A stretch of 64,000 nt of DNA from GCA-002726655 sp046582185. Its GTDB lineage: Bacteria > Pseudomonadota > Gammaproteobacteria > Pseudomonadales > Azotimanducaceae. The stretch is taken from contig JAYGEX010000032.1 in the NCBI GenBank assembly GCA_046582185.1, forward strand, positions 75,571 through 139,570, given 5' to 3'. Positions 8,980 through 18,164 of this stretch are shown here, one piece after another (positions within the stretch are counted from its first letter, which is position 1; every line of letters starts with the position of its first letter). Made by a program: the position numbers and the translations under genes. Below the pieces are notes generated by a model that had not been told where the DNA came from, did no database searches, and saw only the letters and a list, made by a program, of their open reading frames with translations.

Positions 8980-10041
8980 ATGGCTAATCCCCATAATTGT
9001 TGTTACCCGAAAGATGTTACACCTGAGTGGCTAACAGATGTATTGGTGCACGCTGGCATAGAAGCTACCGTTTCCGACTTCTCCATGGCTAACATCGGCA
9101 CGGGTCAGGTCGGGCAGAATGTCAGGTTTGATTTAATTTATAGCCAGGGCCAGGGCCAGGGGCCGAATTCGCTTGTCGGCAAGTTTGCGTCTGACGATCC
9201 CGTCAGCAGGCAAACGGGCATTGCCGTTAACGACTATCTAAAGGAAGTGCTTTTCTATCAGCAGCTTTCATCGAAGCTTGATGTGACTATGCCGAAAATA
9301 TATTTCTCGGCGATTAATCTGGAACAACCTGATGAATTTGTTTTGATGATGCAAGACCTTACGCCTGCAGTACAGGGTGATCAACTAGCCGGATGTGATG
9401 CAGATCAGGCAAACCTCGCGCTGAATGAACTTGCCGGGCTGGCGGGGCCTCTGTGGTGTGATAAATCGTTGAAGTCATTGGAGTGGCTAGCACCGCCTCC
9501 AATCAATGATAATCCATCTGCTTTATGGGATATGTTGGCGCCTGGATTTATTGAACGGTATGAGCCCAGGCTGGCCCAGGAGCATTTGAGTCTGCTGGAA
9601 AAATTTGGCCAAAAATTCGCTGCCTACAGTGCTAACGACACTGAAATTTTTACACTGGTGCATATTGATTATCGATTGGACAATATGATGTTCGGCGGAC
9701 CATATCCTGTTGCTATTGTGGACTGGTCGCCGTCAATAGGATCGGGCGCGGATGATGCTGCTTATTTTATGGGAACCGGCATGGATGCTGAGCCAAGGCA
9801 GCAGCATGAGCGGCATCTACTAAAGGAATATCATGATCGTCTCGTTGCTTATGGCATTGATAACTACGACTTTAATGCCTGCTGGCTCGATTATCGTCGA
9901 CGCAGCTTCGCCGGTATGGTCATGGCGGTGATCGCCTCAATGATTGTCGGGCAAACAGAGAGGGGCGATACGATGTTTATGACCATGTTGCGCCGCAGTG
10001 CCGATATGGCGATTGAGCTTGAAGGTCTGAGCGCGTTATAG
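8980..10041 (+). CDS. APH-type phosphotransferase family protein
   Basis: 353-residue kinase-like protein of the aminoglycoside/choline phosphotransferase superfamily. The catalytic block VHIDYRLDNMMFGG (about 226-239) provides the H-x-D and Asn residues, and IVDWSPSIGSGADDAAYF gives the metal-binding Asp. In soil and marine bacteria such proteins sit in catabolic loci; LvaA-type members phosphorylate hydroxyacyl-CoA intermediates, so antibiotic resistance is not the likely role. I prefer ATG 8980 to the in-frame TTG 8968. A short CCAGGG tandem near 9144 encodes Gly-Gln repeats. The GMC oxidoreductase follows 84 bases downstream. Confidence 0.8.
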   Translation: MANPHNCCYPKDVTPEWLTDVLVHAGIEATVSDFSMANIGTGQVGQNVRFDLIYSQGQGQGPNSLVGKFASDDPVSRQTGIAVNDYLKEVLFYQQLSSKLDVTMPKIYFSAINLEQPDEFVLMMQDLTPAVQGDQLAGCDADQANLALNELAGLAGPLWCDKSLKSLEWLAPPPINDNPSALWDMLAPGFIERYEPRLAQEHLSLLEKFGQKFAAYSANDTEIFTLVHIDYRLDNMMFGGPYPVAIVDWSPSIGSGADDAAYFMGTGMDAEPRQQHERHLLKEYHDRLVAYGIDNYDFNACWLDYRRRSFAGMVMAVIASMIVGQTERGDTMFMTMLRRSADMAIELEGLSAL

Positions 10042-10125
10042 ATCCAGGCTATGCTTCCGCCAATCCCTGAAGAGTGGACAGGACATGTGGTATCTTTAGG
10101 ATTGATCTGAAAATCTGAGGTGAGA

Positions 10126-11730
10126 ATGTCTGATGGGTCTGTGGATGTATTAATAATCGGCGCTGGGGCTTCAGGTGCAGCTGTCGCCTGGAGTCTTGCG
10201 GATACCAGGATGCGAATTCTCTGCCTGGAACAGGGTGATTGGATGAATTCCTCAGAATATCCAAGCACCGGACAGGATTGGGAAGTTCGTCAATTTAAAG
10301 AATTTAACATTGATCCGAATATACGAGCCCGTGACACCGACTACCCTATCAATGATGATGAATCCCCGATTTCTGTTGTAAATTTCAATGGGGTAGGAGG
10401 CGGGACGATTCTCTATGCAGCTCACTTTCCTCGTCTGCATCCATCTGATTTCAGGGTAAAGTCTCTTGACGGGGTCGCTGAAGACTGGCCTGTTGATTAC
10501 GATCAACTGGAGCCCTACTTTAACCAGAACGATAGAATAATGGGTATTTCCGGTTTGTCTGGTGATCCGGCTTATCCACCAAAGCAACCACCCTTGCCCC
10601 ATATACCCCTTGGCCTTGTCGGCGAAACAGTAGCGCGTGGTTACAACAAGCTCGGCTGGCATTGGTGGCCATCGGATAGCGCCATCATTTCGCAAGCCTA
10701 TGAGGGGCGTGACAAATGTCTAAATCTCGGACCATGTATGAGCGGCTGCTCCCAGGGTGCAAAATCCAGCACCGACATTACCTATTGGCCGCAGGCTATT
10801 CGTGCAGGAGTTGAGTTAAGAACCCGCTGCCGCGTGCGTGAGATAACGGTTAACGATGAAGGCATGGCCAATGGTGTTATTTACTACGATAAGAATGGAG
10901 ACGAGCAATTTCAAGGGGCCGAAGTGGTTGTCATTGCATGTAATGGCGTTGGTACACCACGTATTTTATTGAACTCCAAGTCTGAGCAATTCCCCGACGG
11001 ACTGGCGAACAGCAGTGGACTGGTTGGCAAAAACCTGATGTTTCATCCCGTCGGTTTTGCACAAGGCACTTTCGAAGAAAGGCTTGATAGTCATAAAGGA
11101 CCGCAAGGCTGTTGCATCCTAAGTAAGGAGTTTTATGAAACAGACGAGTCCCGAGGATTCGTGCGCGGTTACAATATGCAAATTACCAGGGGAGCAGGAC
11201 CTGTCGGTACGGCTCTCCAGGGACTGGGCGCAGGTGACATACCCTGGGGGCCTGGTCATCATGAGGCCTTTGCAAAACAATTCGATCATGTCGCGTCCAT
11301 CGCTATTCTTTGTGAGGATTTGCCGGAAGAGCACAATTGCGTGACCCTTGATCCTGAGCTGGTCGATTCAGATGGAATACCAGCACCGAAAATCCATTAC
11401 ACCATGAGTGAGAACAGCCGCAAGATGCTTGAGCACGGGATTGCGCGTGCTGAAGAAGTACTAAATGCAGCCGGTGCAACGCAGATATCGTCCGGTGGCC
11501 CCATTCGCCCGGCGGGTTGGCATTTACTTGGAACTGCGCGTATGGGTAACGATCCAAGTAAGTCTGTCGTTAACCCCTGGGGCAGGTCCCATGATGTTAA
11601 AAACCTGTTTATCGTGGATGGCAGTATCTTTGTCACATCCGGGGGGGTGAATCCAACGAGCACCATTCAGGCACTGGCGCTGTATATTGCTGATACCATG
11701 AAGAAAAATCTGGCTAATCTTTTTGACTAG
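10126..11730 (+). CDS. GMC family oxidoreductase (FAD-dependent)
   Basis: FAD enzyme of the glucose-methanol-choline family, in the branch resembling gluconate dehydrogenase large subunits. The dinucleotide motif GAGASG is about 12-17, NFNGVGGGTILYAAHF is the GMC signature region, and GPCMSGCSQGAKSS is a Cys-rich stretch. The C-terminal GWHLLGTARMG and NPTSTIQALALYIAD blocks carry the expected active-site His and FAD contacts. ATG 10126 is chosen over GTG 10120 because a GAGGTGA site precedes it. The small protein at 11794 follows after 63 bases and looks like its partner subunit. Substrate: an alcohol, otherwise unknown. Confidence 0.88.
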   Translation: MSDGSVDVLIIGAGASGAAVAWSLADTRMRILCLEQGDWMNSSEYPSTGQDWEVRQFKEFNIDPNIRARDTDYPINDDESPISVVNFNGVGGGTILYAAHFPRLHPSDFRVKSLDGVAEDWPVDYDQLEPYFNQNDRIMGISGLSGDPAYPPKQPPLPHIPLGLVGETVARGYNKLGWHWWPSDSAIISQAYEGRDKCLNLGPCMSGCSQGAKSSTDITYWPQAIRAGVELRTRCRVREITVNDEGMANGVIYYDKNGDEQFQGAEVVVIACNGVGTPRILLNSKSEQFPDGLANSSGLVGKNLMFHPVGFAQGTFEERLDSHKGPQGCCILSKEFYETDESRGFVRGYNMQITRGAGPVGTALQGLGAGDIPWGPGHHEAFAKQFDHVASIAILCEDLPEEHNCVTLDPELVDSDGIPAPKIHYTMSENSRKMLEHGIARAEEVLNAAGATQISSGGPIRPAGWHLLGTARMGNDPSKSVVNPWGRSHDVKNLFIVDGSIFVTSGGVNPTSTIQALALYIADTMKKNLANLFD

Positions 11731-11793
11731 ATGGGTTTCACTAAATGGATTTGACCAGATCTTTTAAGCGGATATCTTAGGCAACGACTTGAT

Positions 11794-12246
11794 ATGAATG
11801 ACAAGAACATAATTACCTCTGATAACCCGTTGAACGAGGCGCAGAAGGAAAAATTGGCAGCTTTGCTAAATACGATAATTCCGCCCAGTGAAGATGGGAA
11901 CCTGCCAAGCGCGGCAGAATTGGATCTGGTACTTTACCTGCAGACCTATGTTGAGGATTTTCTGCCATTGCTGGGTAAAATACTGAATAACTTCGACGAC
12001 GTATTCACAACCCTCAAGCCAAATGAACGACATACCGTCGTTGAAGAATTTAGTGCTGAGCACGCCAACCTATTTGCATCGTTGCTATTTAGTGTTTATG
12101 CCTGTTATTACCAGGATGATCGGGTGCACAAAGGCATTGGCATGGACGAAGGCCCTCCATTCCCAAGAGGCAACACGGTTATTGCAGGTGACCTGTCACT
12201 ACTGGACCCGGTCCTGAAACGGCCGAGTATGTATCGTAAAGTCTGA
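11794..12246 (+). CDS. gluconate 2-dehydrogenase subunit 3-like protein
   Basis: 150 residues with no export signal. The block LAALLNTIIPPSEDGNLPSAAELDLVLYL resembles the start of gluconate 2-dehydrogenase subunit 3 proteins (typically LxxLxxxIIPxDxxP). Such small subunits accompany GMC flavoproteins and are thought to help assembly or electron transfer. Being next to the GMC gene supports this reading. No cytochrome c subunit follows, so the electron acceptor is unclear. The assignment rests on one motif and context. Confidence 0.6.
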   Translation: MNDKNIITSDNPLNEAQKEKLAALLNTIIPPSEDGNLPSAAELDLVLYLQTYVEDFLPLLGKILNNFDDVFTTLKPNERHTVVEEFSAEHANLFASLLFSVYACYYQDDRVHKGIGMDEGPPFPRGNTVIAGDLSLLDPVLKRPSMYRKV

Positions 12247-12278
12247 AAGACAAGTATCCGCCAATCCCCAACGATCTT

Positions 12279-12309
12279 ATCGTTAGTAAACGATTCCGGT
12301 ACTAACGAT
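12279..12309. terminator. hairpin after the GMC/small-subunit operon
   Basis: Ten-base perfect arms ATCGTTAGTA (12279-12288) and TACTAACGAT (12300-12309) with an 11-base loop, 32 bases after the stop of the 11794 gene and before the convergent gene ending at 12363. There is no clear T-run, so it is a probable but not classic terminator, possibly bidirectional. Confidence 0.55.
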
Positions 12310-12362
12310 CTCAACTGGTCACTGCTTAGCCAACCGAAAACTCAAGCTGGCCAAGCTTGCAC

Positions 12363-12698
12363 TTACTGCGAAGGGTTCCCACCGCGGCGCCGCCTCCCAT
12401 TTCGCTGGCCAGAATTTCGTTGACCTGCACGGGGTTCTCCGGTGTTGTTTCGGCCGCGATTTTCTCTCATCGCCTGCCGCTCGTCGCTGGACATCGACTC
12501 AAATCGTGTCCGACGTTCTGCTTTTTTAGCCTTCTTCTCTTCAGCAGAAAGAGATTGAAGCTCGGCTCGCCGGGCCTCGCGCATTGCAGTTCGTTCTTCT
12601 TGAGTTACAGATTCGATGCCGGTCCCAGCGACAACAACTGTCGATGACGTTGCTAAAACAAGCAGGCAGAATAGCCGTAAATTTTTAACATTATTCAT
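12363..12698 (-). CDS. small secreted basic repeat protein, unknown function
   Basis: 111 residues. A signal peptide covers about 1-24 (ending TVVVA). The mature part begins with about three 19-residue repeats (31-49, 50-68, 69-86) of the pattern small/Ser, two residues, acidic-Glu/Arg-Lys, xAx, Arg/Lys-x-x-Arg, ending in Ser. They are probably helical and highly charged. The tail (about 86-111) is rich in Gly, Arg, Asn and Gln and likely disordered. ATG 12698 has a GGAG site six bases upstream and puts the signal peptide at the very start. The repeats recall periplasmic Spy/LTXXQ-like or DUF3106-like proteins, but I do not assign a function. Confidence 0.72.
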   Translation of the reverse strand: MNNVKNLRLFCLLVLATSSTVVVAGTGIESVTQEERTAMREARRAELQSLSAEEKKAKKAERRTRFESMSSDERQAMRENRGRNNTGEPRAGQRNSGQRNGRRRRGGNPSQ

Positions 12699-12901
12699 AT
12701 AATCTCCAAATTGCTTAATCGGGTATTTCTTATACAAGGGCGATGGCCATATCCGTCGCTAACTACGCGATCCTTTCATCTCCCGTTCAGGTTCGAGACA
12801 AATATCTGGAATGACTTTCGCGGATATTTTTGCGACCTGGTGGCAATTGAGCGTTGCGAACCAGGAAATGAGATGCTCAAGGAAATTAAACAGGCATACA
12901 G

Positions 12902-13732
12902 ATGCGAGTGTTTACCTACAAATCCCGGATCGATGGATGGGAGATGCAGGCGTATAAGTGGTTATCGAAGACTGCAGAGGCAACGGTGGTGATCTCCCAT
13001 GGATTGGCGGAACATGCATTGCGTTATGAACGGTTTGCGCTAGCGTTAAATCAACAGGGTTTTGATGTTTGGGCGATGGACCACCGGGCACATGGAGCCA
13101 CACTGGGGTCCGCTGGATTTGGTGATTTTGGTGATGGCGGTTGGGATGCCTTAGTCGATGACATTGATCAGTTAATAACGATTGTGCGAAAGGAAGCCTC
13201 AAAACCATTGATTTTTTTTGGCCACAGTATGGGCGCAGCCGCAGCTCAACAGTTTGTACAGCAAGGTTCCGCAAAAATTGATGCGCTGGTATTGTCCGGG
13301 TCCGCAGCAAGGCGCCCTGGTGCGGAAATAGGTCCTTACAATGAATTGTTTGAACCCACCCGCACTGAATATGATTGGTTAAGTCGCGATGAGGCAGAGG
13401 TTGACAAATATATTGAAGATCCTCTCTGTGGATTCGAAGGCCAGACGATTCGTAACGGTTTCGACCGAACGGATCAACGTCGCATAGAACCACAGAGGGT
13501 CAAAATGATTCGTGATGATCTTCCAGTGTTGTTAGTAGCGGGTGATGCTGATCCTGTTAACAATCAACTGAAGGCGCTGAAATATCTGATGGAACTGTGG
13601 TCCGCCGGCGGCGTCACCCAAATCGATCAGTTGTTTTACGAGGGTGGTCGGCATGAGATGCTAAATGAGACAAACCGGGAACGAGTGACAACTGACATTA
13701 TTACTTGGCTAAACCAGATAGTTGTAGGTTAG
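12902..13732 (+). CDS. alpha/beta hydrolase (monoacylglycerol lipase/lysophospholipase type)
   Basis: 276-residue serine hydrolase of the S33/monoacylglycerol-lipase group. The oxyanion motif SHGLAEH is at 32-38, the nucleophile Ser109 is in GHSMG, the acid is in AGDADPVNN and the base His in GGRHEML. No signal peptide or membrane segment, so it is cytosolic and probably acts on monoacylglycerols or similar esters. It converges on the TauD gene with only 32 bases between stops. The ribosome site is weak. Confidence 0.87.
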   Translation: MRVFTYKSRIDGWEMQAYKWLSKTAEATVVISHGLAEHALRYERFALALNQQGFDVWAMDHRAHGATLGSAGFGDFGDGGWDALVDDIDQLITIVRKEASKPLIFFGHSMGAAAAQQFVQQGSAKIDALVLSGSAARRPGAEIGPYNELFEPTRTEYDWLSRDEAEVDKYIEDPLCGFEGQTIRNGFDRTDQRRIEPQRVKMIRDDLPVLLVAGDADPVNNQLKALKYLMELWSAGGVTQIDQLFYEGGRHEMLNETNRERVTTDIITWLNQIVVG

Positions 13733-13764
13733 CGAAACTCGATTCCGTTGCGCCCACCCGCGGA

Positions 13765-14622
13765 TCAATACGGTTTTTCGCCCATTACGGTGACACGCTC
13801 CATTTTGCGTGTTGCTGGCCAATAATCAGCAGCGGCATAATGTTGGACCGCTCGATTGTCCCAAAATGTGAAGGAGTTTTTGCGCCATTTGAACCTGCAT
13901 TGATGGTCAGGAATCCAGGCAGTCAGAAATAATTTGTCCAATAATTCTTGGGATGCCTGCGCATCCAGGCCTTCAATGCTGCGAGTAAAAATCCTGTTCA
14001 CATAGATTGATTTTTTCTTGCTAACGGGATGGGTGCGAACAATTGGATGTCTTGAAGGCGGATAGAGTTCGCGCATTTCCTGAATCTTTTCTTCGCTGGC
14101 ACCTTTTGCACGCATGCCTTTTAGAAAGCTTTCGTTGTCGTGAATGGCGTACATTCCGTCTATCTGTTCTTTTGTTTCCGCATCAAGACTATTGTAGGCG
14201 TCTTCCATATTGGCGAATAAGGTATCGCCGCCGACTTCAGGCACTTCCCGGGCCCTGAGGATTGATCCAAGTGATGGCTCTTTGCGCCAGGTAACATCAG
14301 AATGCCAGATGTTAATGCGCGGAGGATTATCTTCGTCATTGTTCAGGCACACAACTTCCGGGTGATCCTCCATATTCGGTGTGAAGGGATGAATTTCGAC
14401 TTCACCAAACCGCCTGCCGAAGGCGATGTGTTGCTCGACGTCTATGTCCTGATCACGGAAGAAAATTACCTTACGCTCCACCAGCAGATTGGACAGGAAG
14501 GATATCGTGTCGTCATTGAGCTGGCTTCCAATATCGATCCCCAGGACTTCTGTACCCACTGTTGGTGACAAATGGACCAGGTTAAAATCTTGATCTGATA
14601 ATTCTACTGACTGGATGCTCAT
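13765..14622 (-). CDS. TauD/TfdA family Fe(II)/2-oxoglutarate dioxygenase
   Basis: 285-residue non-heme iron oxygenase. The iron triad is visible as His107 and Asp109 in IWHSDVTW and the distal His261 in RAVQHYA, followed by an Arg (272 or 276) for 2-oxoglutarate. Residues 20-35 (PTVGTEVLGIDIG) and GGDTLFANM are standard for the family. Relatives hydroxylate taurine, alkyl sulfates or 2,4-D. The sulfatases in this window make an organosulfur substrate attractive, but sequence does not show it. It stands alone, divergent from the decayed sulfotransferase. Confidence 0.88.
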   Translation of the reverse strand: MSIQSVELSDQDFNLVHLSPTVGTEVLGIDIGSQLNDDTISFLSNLLVERKVIFFRDQDIDVEQHIAFGRRFGEVEIHPFTPNMEDHPEVVCLNNDEDNPPRINIWHSDVTWRKEPSLGSILRAREVPEVGGDTLFANMEDAYNSLDAETKEQIDGMYAIHDNESFLKGMRAKGASEEKIQEMRELYPPSRHPIVRTHPVSKKKSIYVNRIFTRSIEGLDAQASQELLDKLFLTAWIPDHQCRFKWRKNSFTFWDNRAVQHYAAADYWPATRKMERVTVMGEKPY

Positions 14623-14881
14623 CGTTTAAACATTCCCGCACCATAAGCGCTGTTGTGATTTAGTCACTTCACTTTATATTGCATCACATAGTGTGCCCAG
14701 TCAATGTGTCCGCGTAAGGTGATTTTCCGGAATCTCGAAGCAAGATTGGTTGCTGAGTTAGTAAATAAGATGCGGGTACAATTGAATAAATGTCGTCATT
14801 CGATGCTACGCTATCTTTGGATAAGGTGTGTGCGCAAACACATAGAGATTTACGTGTGATTCTAGAGCGAGACTATTAAAG

Positions 14882-16460
14882 ATGGCGGAGCGGGCAAGGT
14901 GGATTTCAGAAACCCTGCAGCAGGGGCTTAATTTTCTAAATATGGGCGATGCTAGGTAGGGCCGCGCAACGTGCTCAAGGTGTCCTCGCTGAAGACCGTA
15001 ATGTTTCAGGCGCGCACTTCCTCACAGCCTTGATTGCGCTTCAATCAGGGCGGCGTGCAGCGGCGCTTGAATCCTTCGCTAATGTTGTGCAGCTTGATCC
15101 ACTCCAATGCACGGCGTGGGCACATATGGCGGAGATTTATGTGGGAACAGGAGACTTGGATAATGCGCAGGTGGCGCTTGCCAAGGCTATTCAGAACGAT
15201 GACGGCAGCGTTAACGTTCAGCAATTGATTGCCATGACGCTCGCATCTATGGGGGACAACAAAGAGGCGGCGGGCTGGTTTGAGAGAGCGGTGGCACAAC
15301 AACCTGACAATGTTCATCTGTTGACAAATTATGCTAACTGCCTGATCTATCTTGGTAGGTTCAAAGAGGCTGAAGTCACTCTGCTGGAAGCATTGCGAAT
15401 ACAACCGGCATACCCCAACCCTCACTGGCTTCTTTCTGGCCTTAACAAAGCCAAGGACCGAATACATATCAAGCAAATGATGTCGCTGCTGGCACTTGAC
15501 CGTTACGCGCCGCAAGACCGTGCCTTTATGAATTATGCCTGCGGAAAAGAATTGGAGGATATCGAAGCGTGGGGTGACGCATTCGAGGCATTTTCGCAAG
15601 GGGCGCAAAACAAACGAAAATCGATAATCTACGATGAGAGTGCTGAAATCGAGATGTACTCGATGCTCGAAGAACTTTACTCAAAGGCGTGGTTGTTGGC
15701 AGGTGAGGCTGGATATGATGATGCATCGCCAATATTTGTGATCGGTCAACCCCGTTCCGGAACGACCCTGGTTGAACACGTAATAGCAGCGCACTCGCTA
15801 GTTGGGTCGGCGGGTGAGTTGCGGCATTTTAGCAATGGTATACGCAAATTGACGGACTGCCGTGGACACTCCGGGTTTACCGCCGAGCTTGTAAGCCGGG
15901 CGGTTGATATTGATTTTAAATCGCTGGGTGAGCAATACATCACTGCCGTGGGACATCGCAACGAGCAGCATTTCGTTGATAAGCTGCCGTCCAATTTTCT
16001 GTTTGTGCCACTCATCCTGAAGGCGCTACCTAATGCCAGGATAATTCATGTGCGACGTGATCCGATGGATGCATGTTTCGCCAGTTTCAAGCAGCTATTC
16101 GCCGATGCTTACCCGCATTCCTATGATCAGGCAGAGACCGCACGGCATCATGCTCGGTACTATCGCCTGATGTCCGTCTGGCGAGAACGTTTTGGGGATC
16201 GATATCACGAACTCAGATATGAAGACCTTGTTACAAATCTGCAAACTGAAGCAAGGGCGCTCATATCATTTCTGGCACTTCCCTGGGAAGATGGGTGCCT
16301 GCAGCCTCACCAACAAAAAACCAGTGTCGCAACCGCCAGTGCAGTTCAAGTGCGAGAGCCCATGCACACAAAATCTATCGGCAGATAGCGTCGATACGAG
16401 AATCAGCTCGAAGTAATGCGCAGCGAATTAGAGAAAAACAATATTCCACTTGTCCTCTAA
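14882..16460 (+). pseudogene. TPR-sulfotransferase, broken by a frameshift and a nonsense codon
   Basis: TPR repeats (N-terminal ~200 residues) followed by a PAPS-dependent sulfotransferase domain with the 5'-phosphosulfate loop GQPRSGTTLVEH and the 3'-phosphate block VRRDPMDACFASF. Two lesions are visible. Near the start, ATG 14882 opens a frame reading MAERARWISETLQQGLNFLN and then MGDAR-stop; dropping one A at about 14957 restores GDAGRAAQRAQ and joins the main frame. At the end, AGA-TAG at 16383-16388 stops the frame, but the same frame goes on as WRRYENQLEVM-like sequence (with TGG in place of TAG) for 23 codons to TAA at 16458. The longest intact frame is 14949-16388. Either a decaying gene or two assembly errors; two in one gene favours decay. 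Confidence 0.82.
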
Positions 16461-16576
16461 AGAAGTTTGGTTTCTTGCAGGAAAAGGCTTCTAGTTATTA
16501 AACTGACGAGAGCGGTAGAACCCTGCGGCCGCAAAGCTCATGGTTGGGCTTATAAGTCTCTGCCGATATACAAGAT

Positions 16577-17074
16577 TTATTGTGGACTGTAGTCAACATC
16601 CTGCTCAGTAAGCAGTCGCGCCCAGGCTGCAAATTCCAGTTGGGTCCCATCAGGATCTTTGAAATACAAGGAACGTACAAAGGTACTTTCATTGATTGCA
16701 TCACTTGCGCCAGATGCAGAATCGTCATGATTGACGACCTCAGTAACCTCCACTCCTTTGGCGACCAGAAGTTCCCGGTATTCATCAATCTTGTCTGGCG
16801 CTACATCAAAGGCAACGTGGTTCATGGTTCCGGGCACAGCGGATATTCTTCTCAGTTCTTTGTCGTCGACACTGTCCGGACCATTGGGAAACCAGAAGAA
16901 GGCGATCGAATCACCACCACCTGCATCAAAGAAGTAGTGCTTACCCGTGCCGCCGGACAGCTCGATGGTCTTGGTTAGCTTCATGCCCAGTGTATTGCAA
17001 TAGAAATCCACTGTGACGTCTATGTCTTTACAGACCAGTGCTAAATGGTTGATGCCATTAAATTCGAATCCCAT
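16577..17074 (-). CDS. VOC family (glyoxalase/extradiol-type fold) protein
   Basis: 165-residue vicinal-oxygen-chelate protein with the two beta-alpha-beta-beta-beta modules of the fold. Likely metal ligands are His in INHLALV, His in MNHVAFD and Glu in TQLEFAAW. Such proteins range from glyoxalases to ring-cleavage dioxygenases and resistance proteins; a single-chain length of ~165 does not distinguish them. ATG 17074 is preferred, with GAGGA about seven bases upstream; TTG 17080 is the alternative. It lies downstream of the TetR gene on the same strand and may belong to that module. Confidence 0.82.
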   Translation of the reverse strand: MGFEFNGINHLALVCKDIDVTVDFYCNTLGMKLTKTIELSGGTGKHYFFDAGGGDSIAFFWFPNGPDSVDDKELRRISAVPGTMNHVAFDVAPDKIDEYRELLVAKGVEVTEVVNHDDSASGASDAINESTFVRSLYFKDPDGTQLEFAAWARLLTEQDVDYSPQ

Positions 17075-17247
17075 GATCAATTCCTCTTCTTGACGTTCGT
17101 CGCAGGCGCGGCACTCTTGCTATTCATAGCTGATCATACAATATTTCCCGCTTAGGGTGCGCCTTCAGGCCCCCAGTGAACAGCCATCAATTCATCACGA
17201 ATGCGATATCCCGGATGCCTGTCATGATTTTTCTCCTGCCTATAATT

Positions 17248-17964
17248 TTAGGATAGTGGCGCCAGCGACGGCGAGACTATTGAAGATCGTGATGCTTGAG
17301 CAAGTTCCTTCAGAAGTTGTTGCGGCAATGGCCGGTACGCAATTTCATGTGCTTCATCCGCGGAAATGCCAAAAACTCGCAGCATGAGCTCGGCACTCTG
17401 GTCGATCAATGCACCTGCATCATCAAGGTCAAAGAAAGCCATTAAGCTATTCACGAAACCGCCGAAAGCATAGCTGTAAGTCAGATTAACATCGCTTACG
17501 ATGAATCGACCGGACTGGTGGCCCTTCTGAAAATCGCGCTCGCTGAATCTGCCGAGTGCATGGCGCAAGGCTTCAATTGGGATGCCGGAGTGTTGCAGAA
17601 ACCATTTCCACAATTCGTCAGCAACAATCATACGTGCCATATAGCGGCTGGACACCGCCATCAGCTCAGCAGGATCAAGTATGTCGCTGGCTGCCTTTTG
17701 TAACTGGACATCCCAATTAATAGCGTATGACTCAATTATTGGCACCAGCACTTCATTTTTGGATTTGAAATGCAGGTAGAACGATCCATGTCCTACGTCT
17801 GCAGCTTCGGTTATGTCCTGAATGGTGACGCCGTCAACGGCCTTTGAGCGCATTAACTGCTCTGCAGCGACCAGAATCCGGGTGCGCGTTTCCTGGCGCT
17901 TTCGCTCCACGCGACTCAATTGTTTCCCGGTGTTTTCAGCAGCTTCACTGGCCATTTGATTCAT
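17248..17964 (-). CDS. TetR/AcrR family transcriptional regulator
   Basis: 238-residue repressor. The N-terminal helix-turn-helix reads TRTRILVAAEQLMRSKAVDGVTIQDITEAADVGHGSFYLHFKSKNEV, a classical TetR DNA-binding domain, followed by a helical ligand domain. I start it at ATG 17964 (MNQMAS); ATG 17955 is also possible and 18006 is an unlikely upstream extension. It diverges from the flavin monooxygenase at 18165, the usual arrangement for a regulator and its target. A 12-bp perfect palindrome lies 14 bases upstream of the start. The ligand is probably an aromatic substrate or intermediate (inference). Confidence 0.9.
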   Translation of the reverse strand: MNQMASEAAENTGKQLSRVERKRQETRTRILVAAEQLMRSKAVDGVTIQDITEAADVGHGSFYLHFKSKNEVLVPIIESYAINWDVQLQKAASDILDPAELMAVSSRYMARMIVADELWKWFLQHSGIPIEALRHALGRFSERDFQKGHQSGRFIVSDVNLTYSYAFGGFVNSLMAFFDLDDAGALIDQSAELMLRVFGISADEAHEIAYRPLPQQLLKELAQASRSSIVSPSLAPLS

Positions 17965-17977
17965 CAAAATAATTGAC

Positions 17978-17989
17978 TGACTATAGTCA
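17978..17989. promoter_or_regulatory. palindrome TGACTATAGTCA upstream of the TetR gene
   Basis: Perfect 12-bp palindrome 14 bases before the regulator's start and ~175 bases before the divergent monooxygenase. Flanking ATTGAC (17972-17977) and GTCAAT (18018-18023) form a wider inverted repeat. Its size and place suit a TetR operator giving autorepression. Confidence 0.5.
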
Positions 17990-18164
17990 TTAATGATTAC
18001 ATACATAATTGAATTTTGTCAATCAGTACCCAAAGCTACTACCCTCAATCCTAGATTAGGACATAGGAATTGAGGCTTATCATCTTGAGCCTCGAAGAAA
18101 ATCCTCGCCGGTAGTTTCAATTGCCGGGCAGGGTAATAACTTAACAATGACTAACAACTAAATT

